From Verrucomicrobiota bacterium (lineage in GTDB: Bacteria > Verrucomicrobiota > Verrucomicrobiia > Limisphaerales > Pedosphaeraceae): DNA of 64,000 nucleotides. Under the pieces are notes generated by a model. The model was not told the DNA's origin. It did not search any database and was given only the letters and a program-made list of their open reading frames with translations. A program made the position numbers and the translations under genes. Where the stretch lies: NCBI GenBank assembly GCA_021325145.1, contig JAJPHR010000025.1, forward strand, positions 62,001-126,000, in the 5' to 3' direction. Numbering within the stretch: the first letter of the stretch is position 1; every line of letters begins with the position of its first letter. Positions 33,801 through 43,034 of this stretch are shown here, one piece after another.

Positions 33801-35153
33801 ATGGTGAACGACACTGAACTGCTGCGCAGGTACGCGTTCGAACGCTCGGAAGCGGCGTTCAGCGAGCTGGTGCACAGGCACATTAACCTGGTGTATGGGG
33901 CCGCGCTTCGGGAAATGGGCGGCCATATGGCCTTGGCCGAGGACCTGAGCCAGGAGGTGTACCTGGAACTGGCGAGGAACGCCCCAAGGCTGTGCCGGCA
34001 TCCGGCTTTGGCTGGCTGGCTTTACACGTGCGTCCGCCGCATGGCCGCTAATTTGCGCCGGGCCGAATTCAGGCGGGAACAACGAGAACAGCAGGCACAC
34101 GCCGTGAATGAACTATTACAACCCGAGGCAGGCGATTCGCATTGGCTGGAGATCAAACCGGTTCTGGACGACGCCATGCACAAATTGAGCGAAAAGGACC
34201 GGGCAGCAGTTGTGCTCCGGTTTTTCGAGCAACGGACGATACAAGAAGTCGGGCTGGCGCTTGGGTTGGACAAAAGTGCCGCCCATATGCGCATCGACCG
34301 GGCATTGGAAAGACTTCGAATTCTGCTCTCGAAACGGGGAGTCACGGCAACCACTTCCGCAGTGGCGGCAGCTTTGACGGTTGGCGCGACCATGTCCGCA
34401 CCGGAAGGGCTTGCAGCCAGCGTAACCGCAGGTGCTCTGACATCAGCGGCAGCAGGCAGTTCCACCGCATTAACAATAAAAATTATCACTATGGCCAAAC
34501 TTAAAATCGGAATCGCCAGCGCGTTGATCGTGGCTGGAGTCGCGACGCCGCTGGCGTTGCAGTATCAGGCGCAGGCCAGGCTGCGACAGGAAAACCAGGC
34601 GTTGAAGGAGCAGCTTGCCGGGCAATCCGCCCTGATGGAGGAAAACCGGCGGCTTTCCAAGCGCGTGGAACAACTCCAGGGGCAGCCGCTGGCGGACAAG
34701 GATCAATTGGAGTTGCTGAGACTTCGCAGCGAGGTGACCCAACTTCGGAAACAAAATCAGGATCAACTAACGGCTCTCGCAGCCAAACCGGTTTCAACCA
34801 AAGCGCCCAAAAACGCGCGGAGCACGGAAGCGGACGCGAGGACTTTACAGATGCAATCGGAGTTAAAACGGGCGATGGATTCGCACCGGGCGGCGCATGA
34901 GGCCCAGGCAGCAGGAAATAATGGCGGCCCAGTGCAGAACGGCGCCATCACGGTAGTGTCTGACGAAACCGGGAACAAGCACCTGATGCAATTCAACGAT
35001 GGGCAATGGCAGGAGATTGATCCGGGGGATAATTTCGCTCTTACGCCGGAGGGAGCGGTGTCATTCAGGGCTCCGGGAGCGTCAAAATTAGCCGGCAGCG
35101 ACCAGACGCATTATTCCATCGCGACCAATAGTTCACCGGCTGAGGCTCAGTAG
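33801..35153 (+). CDS. ECF sigma factor fused to membrane/coiled-coil tail (second paralogue)
   Basis: This 450-residue protein has the same plan as the gene at 12944-14365. Sigma region 2 (AFSELVHRHINLVYGAALREMGG, EDLSQEVYLELARNAPR, GWLYTCVRRMAAN) and region 4 (IQEVGLALGLDKSAAHMRIDRALERL) lie at ~10-175. An Ala/Thr-rich hydrophobic region follows, then an internal MAKLKIGIASALIVAGVATP starting at residue 231, almost the same junction position as in the paralogue. The coiled coil runs to ~340. The C-terminal domain differs from the paralogue (VSDETGNKHLMQFNDGQWQEIDPGDNF) and is not pilin-like. A membrane-tethered sigma factor with self-inhibition is a possible reading; untested. Confidence 0.9.
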   Translation: MVNDTELLRRYAFERSEAAFSELVHRHINLVYGAALREMGGHMALAEDLSQEVYLELARNAPRLCRHPALAGWLYTCVRRMAANLRRAEFRREQREQQAHAVNELLQPEAGDSHWLEIKPVLDDAMHKLSEKDRAAVVLRFFEQRTIQEVGLALGLDKSAAHMRIDRALERLRILLSKRGVTATTSAVAAALTVGATMSAPEGLAASVTAGALTSAAAGSSTALTIKIITMAKLKIGIASALIVAGVATPLALQYQAQARLRQENQALKEQLAGQSALMEENRRLSKRVEQLQGQPLADKDQLELLRLRSEVTQLRKQNQDQLTALAAKPVSTKAPKNARSTEADARTLQMQSELKRAMDSHRAAHEAQAAGNNGGPVQNGAITVVSDETGNKHLMQFNDGQWQEIDPGDNFALTPEGAVSFRAPGASKLAGSDQTHYSIATNSSPAEAQ

Positions 35154-35294
35154 AGTTGGAGGACATCACAAAAGGAAACCAGGATAACGAAGAGCGATGG
35201 ACTGACGGTCAAGCCAGCCCGTGATCAAATTGGCTTCCGCGCTCTTTCGTCGGGCCCATGCCCCGGGTGAGAAGGTTGATCGGCCATCCATTGG

Positions 35295-35654
35295 CTAAAA
35301 GCGCAGAAACGAATTCTGTGGCTGAGGCCAGGATTGATGAGTACCGCGCGATTCGATCACCACCAGCAGCAACGCAGCAGCGATCAGCAAGCCAGCGCCG
35401 GCGCGAATAACGGGTGTGCCCAGCCAAATCGCCAGGCCGCTCAGCACGGTCGGAGGCAGGAACCAGCCGGCGTGCGGCGCCATGAACGCAGCGCCAATTT
35501 CGAGGAGCACGATGGCCAGGACAAAACAATTGGTCGCCAAAGCAGCCCGCAGTTCTGGATGCCGGAGCGGCGAGCTGATCCGCGCTTCGCCCGCTGAATA
35601 GTGTTGTTCCGATCGGGAAGTGTCAGGTAGAGAGCAGGCCCCGGCTGCGGTCAT
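35295..35654 (-). CDS. Small membrane protein (uncertain)
   Basis: From an ATG at 35654 the frame encodes 119 residues. At least two hydrophobic spans are present, NCFVLAIVLLEIGAAFM and VIRAGAGLLIAAALLLVVI, with APHAGWFLPPTVLSGLAIWLG between them. The frame continues upstream to 36080 without a recognisable domain. The hydrophobic pattern on this strand is more protein-like than the opposite strand. No family was recognised, and it could be a remnant. The 35.65-36.22 kb stretch beside it shows no other gene-like feature. Confidence 0.4.
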   Translation of the reverse strand: MTAAGACSLPDTSRSEQHYSAGEARISSPLRHPELRAALATNCFVLAIVLLEIGAAFMAPHAGWFLPPTVLSGLAIWLGTPVIRAGAGLLIAAALLLVVIESRGTHQSWPQPQNSFLRF

Positions 35655-36226
35655 TCGCGAGCCCAGGACGGGCAAAGCGATCACCTCCGAAGCGCACTCC
35701 GAATTTTCATCCCTGAAAGTGGAGGGGGAATTTGCATCCTGAAGCCGAAGCAACAGTGTCCGCATCTCGAACCTTGGCGGACGGGTGCCGTTGTCCAGCG
35801 TGACTGTGGAAACGAAGCTCACCGAGCCGCCCTGGCCCGCAGCAGCCGGGGTGAGCCGACTGCTGCGGGAATCATGGGTCGGGGCGTCGTAAATCAGCGA
35901 CAGTCCAGCCGCATCCGGGAAAACCGGGTTCGAAATTCCAGGCGTATCGCTTGCCCTCTTCCAACAAAGCGCACGACCACCTTTTCGCGCCCGTATGAAC
36001 ATATCTCCGCCCTGAGCAATCCCAGTTTCTCTGTCCCGGTCGTTCATTCCGGATTTGGTCGGCTGGTCGGCGGCAAGCACCGGTGCCGGGCTGTCCGGCT
36101 TGCCGATGCTATTTGGTTCGGCAAAAGAGCGCTCAGCGCGGCAACCTCGACCTCCAAACCTTCTTCATCGAGGTTCAAAGAGCAGGCGTTTCATCGTCCG
36201 CCTGGCCGCGCTGAGACTCAGATGGT

Positions 36227-36487
36227 TTATCCCCACCCCCTAAATTCCCGATCCAACCGGCTGGCGCCACCCCTGAGCGGGCGGGCGTCGGGAGCCGAAT
36301 TGGTGTGCAACCACGACGGCATGCGCCGGCCGGGAATCGGACTTCCCACGCCAAGCATGCGGGCATGATAATCGCCCAAGTATGTGTAGTTGCTGGTGTA
36401 GCTCCCCAACCATTTGAGGGGAGCGTTGAGTTGCGCTGGGTTCCTTTGTCTGCCGGTCGGGCTGAATATGTATAGTTTTCGCGCCAT
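36227..36487 (-). CDS. Short hypothetical frame (uncertain, possibly a remnant)
   Basis: This 86-residue minus-strand frame contains KWLGSYTSNYTYLGDYHARM and LGVGSPIPGRRMPSWLHTN, which looks protein-like rather than random, but no family was recognised and there is no clear ribosome-binding site. It lies in a ~1.1 kb region with poor coding signal between the second ECF fusion and the large subtilase, and may be debris of a degraded gene. The remaining 36.49-36.78 kb contains only a partial GGAGTCCCG-type repeat at ~36716-36746. Confidence 0.3.
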   Translation of the reverse strand: MARKLYIFSPTGRQRNPAQLNAPLKWLGSYTSNYTYLGDYHARMLGVGSPIPGRRMPSWLHTNSAPDARPLRGGASRLDREFRGWG

Positions 36488-36715
36488 AAGTCAGACTGGT
36501 CACTTTGCGTTGATTTCATATTAGCAGCACCGATGCCAACCTGAAATCATTGGGGATTTCACGGGATTTGAAGTGTGGCCAGCCTGCGAATGAAGCATTT
36601 CCGCGCATCCTGCGTGCTCAGCGCGCTCCGGAGTCTGGAATCCACCCTTCGGGTATCAGGAGAGACGAGCAGGCAATGATTCTTAACGACTCCAAACGGT
36701 CGTTATTGCGGAAAC

Positions 36716-36746
36716 CTTACCGGCTGAAGCGGGACTCCGAGCCTTG
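36716..36746. repeat. Partial copy of the CCGGCTGAAGC-GGGACTCC repeat
   Basis: The stretch contains ACCGGCTGAAGCGGGACTCC-like sequence matching one end of the MITE-like elements, with a small deletion. No second terminus is visible. Confidence 0.45.
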
Positions 36747-36783
36747 GGGCTTGGAGCGGCTGCCATGCCGCCCTGACGCAACC

Positions 36784-39700
36784 TCACTCGTGCACCTGAA
36801 CCCTGAACAGATGGCCGCCTCGGCTGACGTTCGTGTTCGTGTAGCTCATGGGGCTGCCGGTGGCGAGAATCCAGTCCGTAACCGGCGTCCAAGTCGTCAG
36901 GTTGGTGCTTGTAAGAACTTCATACGCCCGCCCGGGGACAGCCGCCCATTGGAACTTCACGGCGCCGTTGGTCTGGATCGTTGTGGAAATAAAGCTGAGC
37001 TTCGAAGCCGCGTTGGTCGGGTTGGTGCCGGCAATGAACTCGGCATAATCCGTCATGCCATCGTGGTCGGTATCGGTGGTCTGCGTCCGGTTGGTGGACA
37101 CGGAACCGAAATAGAATTGCTCCCACGCATCCGAGATGCCGTTGTTGTTGAGGTCGGCAAAGGTGTAATTGCCACGAAAGAGCACGGAATCGCCAATCGC
37201 GGCGGTGTTGGTTTGGTCCGGGGGTGCTTGATAGAAAGGCACACCGTCGTAATGGACCACGTATTGTCCCGGCGGCGCATTGCTGACGGTCAGACTCAAC
37301 CCCTGCCCAGACTGGCTGACCGGCCCGGTAAGGGAAAATGTGCCTTGGGCAATGTTCTTGGAGACAGCTATGGTGATTTGCGAAGCTGAACCAGCGCCGG
37401 TTCCGGTGATGCCCACATCGTCCACCAGCCAGCCGTTGATCGTGGTGCCCAAGCTGGCGCCTTCATACCTCCAAATGAGTTGAACCACGCTGCCGACGAA
37501 CGGAGTCAAATCCGCAGTTTCCTGTTCCCAGTCGGGTGAGGACATCGTGGATAAATCCAGCACCACCGGCAGGCTGTCCACCGGGGTGCTGCTATTGGTC
37601 ATGACCAAGACTTCGCCTTCTTCGAACATGGAACTAAAATCAAAGCTATCCCAAAATGTCAGTGTTGCGGTTCCCAAACCAGATAGATCAATGGGCGGGC
37701 TGTATAACAAGCCGCCCGCAACAAGGCTCACGCTCTCGCCTTTGAGGTCCATCCCCCAGGCGTTGACACCCGAATGTGCGCTGACTTGCAGCGAGTTGTT
37801 CGGTGTTCCTAATTCCCAATTCACATCGGTTGCCCCCACGTCTGGATCTTCCGCCACTGTCCAACCGGGTGCGCCCGATTCCAAATTGTCGAACCACGGC
37901 GGTGAAGGAGCCTTCAGAGTGTGGAAGGTGTAAAGATTGTCGTGATTATCGTCCGTGGCGGTATTGCCGGCGTCGTCACGGCTCACCACCTCGTAGTAAT
38001 AAGTGTGGTTGGCCAATAAGCCGCTGAATGAAACCGAATGATTCGTGGCCAGGATCGGCACGTAGGCTGTCCGGCCCAACAGTGGGGATTCGCCGAATTG
38101 CACCAGCGAATCGGCCGGTTTGGAAGTAATCCAACTGACGGTGGCATCACTATAATTCGCGACCGCGGTTACGTTGGCGATAACGGGCGGCACCGTGTCC
38201 ACCAGGGCCGTCGCCGCAACATTGCTGCTTGAGGACGCGTCAAAATAAGTGGCCGTGATGGTCGCTCCGTTGGCAGCGCGCAGTTGGTTTGCGCCCGGCG
38301 GCGGGTTGGTTGCCACCAGCGTCAAATGGCCCCGGAACAAGCCGAGATGCGGTGTTTCCGAAAGTGTGACCGTCAACTTGTTGGTAACGGTGGTGCTCGC
38401 AAAGGTAACGTGTGTCTGGCCCGTTCCAGCCAGGTCGGAATCGCCCAGTTCGACCGTGACCTGGCTCGGCAAGGTGTAAACCGCGGAATCCAGCGCTACG
38501 CGCCCGACCCCATTCGCGCCGGGCACGAGGAAGTTCAGGACGTTCTGGAGGATGGCAGTTTCGTTATTAGGCGTCGAGCCGGCTTCAGGGATGGTGTCCA
38601 GCGGGAAGCCAAAGAAAACCACCCGGCCCGGACTGTCCTGACCCGGACGGGGATAGCCCACGCCACAGGGCCGTCCAGAGGTGGTTTCAAACAACAACGG
38701 CAGAGCATTGGTATTCGGTGTGAAGACATCGGAAAAGTCAGGGCCGAGAACGTCTCCATCGCCCAAGTCAATCGAAGGATATTGACTGTAATCCAAAGCG
38801 ACATTGATGCCGGCGGTAATGGGCGTACCGTCTGCCCCTTGAATGGCTTCCACTCCGTGCTGTTCATCGCAATCTGAGCACGGAAAATACGGATTATCGT
38901 TTGCTTTAAAACCACCCACTTGCAGAACATTCTTCCTGAAAGGCACATTGCCGATCTGGCTGAGGATATTCATGGAGGCCATGAAGAACGCGCCGCCGCC
39001 ATTCAAATAGTTCTGAATCATCGTCTGCTGCCCGGCGCTGAGGGTGTTGTTCGTTTCGCCGTACGTGCTGGGATCGGTTGGATCGACGCCGTAATTGATG
39101 CTGTCAGTCACGCGCCAGATGACGGCCTGATAAGGCTGCAAGTCGATCAACTGCGGCGAGCCTCGATCGGTTACTTTCCAGAAGCTCCAGGACAAACCAG
39201 TGGCCGCGAGCGCGTTGGTATAGGAACCATCCGGGATGGTGGGCGAAGAATCGTCCGGTTCGTACGCGTCCACCAACAGAACCACGGGAGTCCGCACGGC
39301 GACGAAACTGAAATCCGCGCCGGAATTGTTGTTGGTGCCGGAATTGCCCGCGGCGTCGGAGGAACTCACGTAGTAATGGTACGTCAACCCGGGGACCAGT
39401 CCGGTGAGCTTCACGACATGGTTGGTCGTGAGCGTCGCGTTGGTGACCACGAGATTAAAGGCGAGGTTCGTGCTGTAATGGACAATCGAGTTGCCGGGCT
39501 CCGTCGTTTGCCAGGTGATGGTCATCACCCCCAAATCCAGCGACGCGGCCACACCCGTCAATACTGGCGGGCTGACATCCGCCGCAGCGGTGACAACTCG
39601 CGAGGTGGAAGAGGCGTCCGTATAAAACGCCTGGATAAGATCGCCACTATGGATTTCCAGTTTCCCATCCACCGCCGCATTCCCAACCACCGTCGCCACT

Positions 39701-41988
39701 GATCCGGTGAACGCGCCGTAATTGCCCAGAGCGTGGAGAATATAGTTCTCTCCGGCTGATTCCGTGGTGCTCTTCAAAAGCACGGTTACGGTGTTGCTGG
39801 CGGCCCGCGCGGCATCGAGCACTTCAATTTTAATCACTCCGGGCGCAGTGTAAGCAGTGCGGTCCAGCAAGATGGCGCCCGTGCCCGCCGGCGTCAGATC
39901 GCCCGAAACAACCAGCGCAAAGTCCTGATCGATGGCCTGCGTATCGAGGCGGGCGTCCAGAACGAGATTGCGAGCGCGCACGCGCACCTGGTAATCACCC
40001 GGCAACGGTTGAGAGAGATGCACACCTTCCACGTTGTTGAGGTTGTCCGGCGCGGGCGGATTGGCTTCCGAATCCTCGCCATCAAATTGATTGCCCAGGT
40101 ACAATGTGCCGTCCGGGCCAACTACTTCCAGGTCGAGATCGTTCACCAGCGCCGGGAGCGCCCCCGGGAAACCCGGCACGTCAGTGTAGGCCAGCGTGAT
40201 CTTGAGCGGCTGGTTCGCGTCCTGCACGAAAACGTGCTGCGTATAGACTTGGGTGTTGGTCAACAACACCGTCTGGTCCAGATATTGATAGGCCCGCGGG
40301 GAGCCGATGATGTTCGCGAGATTGATGCGGCCCCAGCCTTCGTCGTTGTTCGGAACCGGCCCCGGCCCCCCGTTGTTCACGTCCAATTCATCAGCGGAAT
40401 TGATCAAAGCGGCCTTCACCAGCGCGGGCGACGGCACCGCGTTGGTGTGCTGGCTCTTGTAATACTGCACGAACACCGCGGCCGCTCCCGAGGCATGCGG
40501 TCCCGCCTGGCTCGTTCCGCCCATGTAAATGTAATAGTTGTCGATGGGCAGCCACGCGAATTGGGACGAGGCGGAAGAAGAAAGCAACGAAGCGATCCAG
40601 GTGCCCGGCGCAACCAAGTCCGGCTTGATGCGTCCATCCTCGCACGGACCACGGCTCGAAAAGTCCGCCATGGTGTCGGGACCGTCACCGTAAAGTCCGA
40701 ACTGGGCGCCAATGTCGCTGTTGTTCTCGGACGCACCTGTGGCGATGACGTTCTTGCCGGTTGCCGGACTGTCGAGGGTTTGCGTGTCCGGACCGGCATT
40801 GCCAGCGGAGAATTCCAAAATATACGGTTGATCGCCTGGAGCCGAAGAGTCGGCATCGCGCACCAACTCATCGAAAGCCGCCGCATCGATATCGTAAGCC
40901 CCCTGCACGTCGGTTCCCCAGCTATTCGAGCCGATTTTCGCGCCGTGTTGCACGGCATCGCGGGCAAGCTGGGCGTCGCTCGGGAAAGGCTCGGCTTCAT
41001 TTCCGGCGGCATCGAAGATGCGCTGAGCCATCAGCGTGGCCCCGGACGCGACCCCTAATCCGTAAAGCGCACCGCTGGAATCCACTTCACCTGTGGCAGC
41101 ATCGCCCGCCACAATGCCGGCGACATGCGTGCCGTGGCTGTGTTCATCGGCGGCGCTCGTGATATTCGTCCCGTAATAGATGAGCGCCCCCACCCTGCCG
41201 CGAATATCGGGGTGCATGTTGTTGGTGTTTCCCGAATCCAGCCCGGTATCGGCGATGGCCACCACGACATTGGTCCCGTTGAAGCCAAGTTGTTGTGTCA
41301 GCGTGGGTGTTCCGAACCGGCCGTCGTCACCGCCCACAATCTTGGAGGCGACCTCATCCACCAATCGATGCGGACGCGCGCGCTCAATCCAAAGCACGCC
41401 GTCGTGTTTGGCCAGCGCGTTCAATTGGGCCGCCGAAACCGTGCCGCGCAACACGACGCCCTGCCGTAAACGGCTTTCATTATGCGTACGCGTCAGAAGG
41501 TTGTGCACTTCGCCGATTTCCTTTTCGCTGGCGGTAGGCGACAACAAAATGTTCACGGGCACGCTGCCGCTGGCGTTTGTTTGCACCATCGCGCTCACCG
41601 CCGCCACCAGTTCCGGATGAACTTTATGGTCCGGCCGGTATGCCCCGACGAACCGGATGTAGCTCAACGCCTGCACGGTTTGCGGCGATACATTTTTGAA
41701 GCGGGCAATGAAGGCATCGTCCGGCACGTAGCGCAGCAACTCCACGCCGAGCGAGCGCAAATCCGCCTGCCACGCCGGTTCGATGTGTCCTTCAAACTGG
41801 ACCAGGAACAGCCCGGAAGCCGGCGCTTGGGATTGCGCGTGTGCTCGTGAGGTTTGGGCTGGCGGAGTGTCTATGGTCTCGTTTCGCAGGTGAATGTGTT
41901 TGGTTTGTCCGAAGGCACTGGAACAGGAAAAAGCGAGGCAAACAGCAACGGAAGCGCACAAGGCGCGGGCCAAACAACCGGATTTCAC
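36784..41988 (-). CDS. Very large secreted S8 (subtilisin-like) serine peptidase with fibronectin-like modules
   Basis: This is a 1734-residue protein with a signal peptide (ALCASVAVCLAFSCSSAFG). Residues ~55-210 look like an inhibitor-I9/fervidolysin-type pro-region. The peptidase domain follows, with Asp247 in VVVAIADTGLD, His285 in HSHGTHVAGIVAGD, oxyanion Asn395 in FSAGNAG, and Ser491 in GGTSQAGPHASG. The last motif has Gln-Ala-Gly where most subtilases have Met-Ala-Ala/Ser. Beta-sandwich modules follow, including two fibronectin-like blocks (PPVLTGVAASLDLGVMTITW, PPVIANVTAVANYSDATVSW) and a MAM-like region (PPWFDNLESGAPGWTV). Near the C-terminus are a thrombospondin-3-like Ca site (DTDHDGMTDYAEFIAGTNP) and a terminal beta domain. 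Likely an extracellular protein-degrading enzyme. Confidence 0.95.
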   Translation of the reverse strand: MKSGCLARALCASVAVCLAFSCSSAFGQTKHIHLRNETIDTPPAQTSRAHAQSQAPASGLFLVQFEGHIEPAWQADLRSLGVELLRYVPDDAFIARFKNVSPQTVQALSYIRFVGAYRPDHKVHPELVAAVSAMVQTNASGSVPVNILLSPTASEKEIGEVHNLLTRTHNESRLRQGVVLRGTVSAAQLNALAKHDGVLWIERARPHRLVDEVASKIVGGDDGRFGTPTLTQQLGFNGTNVVVAIADTGLDSGNTNNMHPDIRGRVGALIYYGTNITSAADEHSHGTHVAGIVAGDAATGEVDSSGALYGLGVASGATLMAQRIFDAAGNEAEPFPSDAQLARDAVQHGAKIGSNSWGTDVQGAYDIDAAAFDELVRDADSSAPGDQPYILEFSAGNAGPDTQTLDSPATGKNVIATGASENNSDIGAQFGLYGDGPDTMADFSSRGPCEDGRIKPDLVAPGTWIASLLSSSASSQFAWLPIDNYYIYMGGTSQAGPHASGAAAVFVQYYKSQHTNAVPSPALVKAALINSADELDVNNGGPGPVPNNDEGWGRINLANIIGSPRAYQYLDQTVLLTNTQVYTQHVFVQDANQPLKITLAYTDVPGFPGALPALVNDLDLEVVGPDGTLYLGNQFDGEDSEANPPAPDNLNNVEGVHLSQPLPGDYQVRVRARNLVLDARLDTQAIDQDFALVVSGDLTPAGTGAILLDRTAYTAPGVIKIEVLDAARAASNTVTVLLKSTTESAGENYILHALGNYGAFTGSVATVVGNAAVDGKLEIHSGDLIQAFYTDASSTSRVVTAAADVSPPVLTGVAASLDLGVMTITWQTTEPGNSIVHYSTNLAFNLVVTNATLTTNHVVKLTGLVPGLTYHYYVSSSDAAGNSGTNNNSGADFSFVAVRTPVVLLVDAYEPDDSSPTIPDGSYTNALAATGLSWSFWKVTDRGSPQLIDLQPYQAVIWRVTDSINYGVDPTDPSTYGETNNTLSAGQQTMIQNYLNGGGAFFMASMNILSQIGNVPFRKNVLQVGGFKANDNPYFPCSDCDEQHGVEAIQGADGTPITAGINVALDYSQYPSIDLGDGDVLGPDFSDVFTPNTNALPLLFETTSGRPCGVGYPRPGQDSPGRVVFFGFPLDTIPEAGSTPNNETAILQNVLNFLVPGANGVGRVALDSAVYTLPSQVTVELGDSDLAGTGQTHVTFASTTVTNKLTVTLSETPHLGLFRGHLTLVATNPPPGANQLRAANGATITATYFDASSSSNVAATALVDTVPPVIANVTAVANYSDATVSWITSKPADSLVQFGESPLLGRTAYVPILATNHSVSFSGLLANHTYYYEVVSRDDAGNTATDDNHDNLYTFHTLKAPSPPWFDNLESGAPGWTVAEDPDVGATDVNWELGTPNNSLQVSAHSGVNAWGMDLKGESVSLVAGGLLYSPPIDLSGLGTATLTFWDSFDFSSMFEEGEVLVMTNSSTPVDSLPVVLDLSTMSSPDWEQETADLTPFVGSVVQLIWRYEGASLGTTINGWLVDDVGITGTGAGSASQITIAVSKNIAQGTFSLTGPVSQSGQGLSLTVSNAPPGQYVVHYDGVPFYQAPPDQTNTAAIGDSVLFRGNYTFADLNNNGISDAWEQFYFGSVSTNRTQTTDTDHDGMTDYAEFIAGTNPTNAASKLSFISTTIQTNGAVKFQWAAVPGRAYEVLTSTNLTTWTPVTDWILATGSPMSYTNTNVSRGGHLFRVQVHE

Positions 41989-42096
41989 GCTGGAATTATA
42001 GCCCGGCGAACGCGATTGAACAAGCGCGAATGCGTGTGCGCTGATAGCGCTTCAGTTATGGGGCGGAGCGCGCTGCCAGTAGTGCTTCAGCCAATA

Positions 42097-42124
42097 GGAG
42101 TGCGCCCGTCCTCGGGCGCACTCC
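42097..42124. repeat. Perfect 12-bp-stem hairpin
   Basis: GGAGTGCGCCCG and CGGGCGCACTCC flank a 4-nt TCCT loop. It lies between the DUF2007 gene and the subtilase gene. No T-run follows on either strand, so a REP-like repeat is more likely than an intrinsic terminator. Confidence 0.6.
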
Positions 42125-42171
42125 AGCACAGCCAATTTCCATTCGACGCTTAGCCGGGAGTACGCAGTCGG

Positions 42172-42319
42172 CAACCACGAATGGACACGAATTAAACGGG
42201 CAGTGCCGGCCATGGGTCAGATTGGAATCACGCCGCAATTCAGTGAAGGTTGTGCTGGCCGCCAAAGGTCTGCATTCGCCGCTCTTCTATTGGTGTTTAT
42301 TCGTGTCTATTCGTGGTTC
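42172..42319. repeat. Inverted repeat pair CCACGAATGGACACGAAT
   Basis: Left arm 42172-42193 (AACCACGAATGGACACGAAT) and right arm 42296-42319 (TTATTCGTGTCTATTCGTGG-like) face each other over ~100 bp of non-coding DNA. The arms resemble in style those around the GxxExxY genes (CACGAA...). Together with the hairpin at 42097, this is all that the 41989-42419 gap contains. Confidence 0.65.
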
Positions 42320-42419
42320 AACCGCAATGTTCCGGCTTAGGCGTTGTTATGCGCGGGTGATGCCTCACAGATTTCCAAATCGGCGGGCATGCAGCAGAGA
42401 GATCGCTAACATGACTCCT

Positions 42420-42911
42420 TCACCGTCTCACGGGCTCACCCGCCGGCGCTTTTTCCTGCGCTATCCCTTCCAGGAAGTAATAAGGCGCCATGTGCGGGCG
42501 CATTTTGGACCGTTTGACGCCTTCCTTGGGCCAGGTGTATTGGCAGGCCTGGCAGTAAAACTCCTTCTCCACCAGGCCAAGCGCAGAAAGCAGGCCGACG
42601 AGGTTTGGCAGAAAGAATTTGCGGGTGAATTGAGGATATTCGATCCGCGACGATCCGCATTCCGGACAGCGGACGGCATCGCGCAATACGCCGTCGGTTT
42701 CGTCCCAAACGCGCACGAGCCGCAGGGCAGCTTCGTAGTCGCACACCGGCACCTTGAGTTTAACTCCGGCCAACGGCCGGGCCACGAACCAGAGCCGTTC
42801 CATGGCCGACTCATCCTGGATTTCAACGGGAATATGGGAATTCTCCAAACGACGTTTCAGTGGCTCCGCTTTGGCAGGGTCATGGAAAGTAGCCAGCGTT
42901 ATGCTATCCAT
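42420..42911 (-). CDS. DUF2007-like protein with zinc ribbon
   Basis: The preferred start 42911 (MDSITLATFHDPAKAEPLKRR, 163 residues) is six codons inside the longest frame. The N-terminal ~75 residues match DUF2007-type putative signal-transducing modules (IPVEIQDESAMERLWFVARPLAGVKLKVPVCDYEAALRLV). A zinc ribbon follows, with CPEC (Cys82, Cys85) and CQAC (Cys120, Cys123) separated by a hydrophobic stretch (FFLPNLVGLLSALGL) that could touch the membrane. Role unknown. The gene stands alone between the LysM and subtilase genes. Confidence 0.75.
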   Translation of the reverse strand: MDSITLATFHDPAKAEPLKRRLENSHIPVEIQDESAMERLWFVARPLAGVKLKVPVCDYEAALRLVRVWDETDGVLRDAVRCPECGSSRIEYPQFTRKFFLPNLVGLLSALGLVEKEFYCQACQYTWPKEGVKRSKMRPHMAPYYFLEGIAQEKAPAGEPVRR

Positions 42912-43034
42912 AAGTAAAGAATAACCCACGAGCCACGGAATGCAAATACGGCATTACCACCAATCCTTGATGAACGCACCTTGGCGCCGCCGCCATTTTC
43001 TCCCTCTCCCGCTCCGGCCTGCCCCCGAATTTCG

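Noticed and set aside
40009..41058. 349-codon plus-strand frame inside the subtilase gene
   Set aside because: It is the complement of the protease domain with an intact catalytic triad; a shadow frame caused by GC bias.
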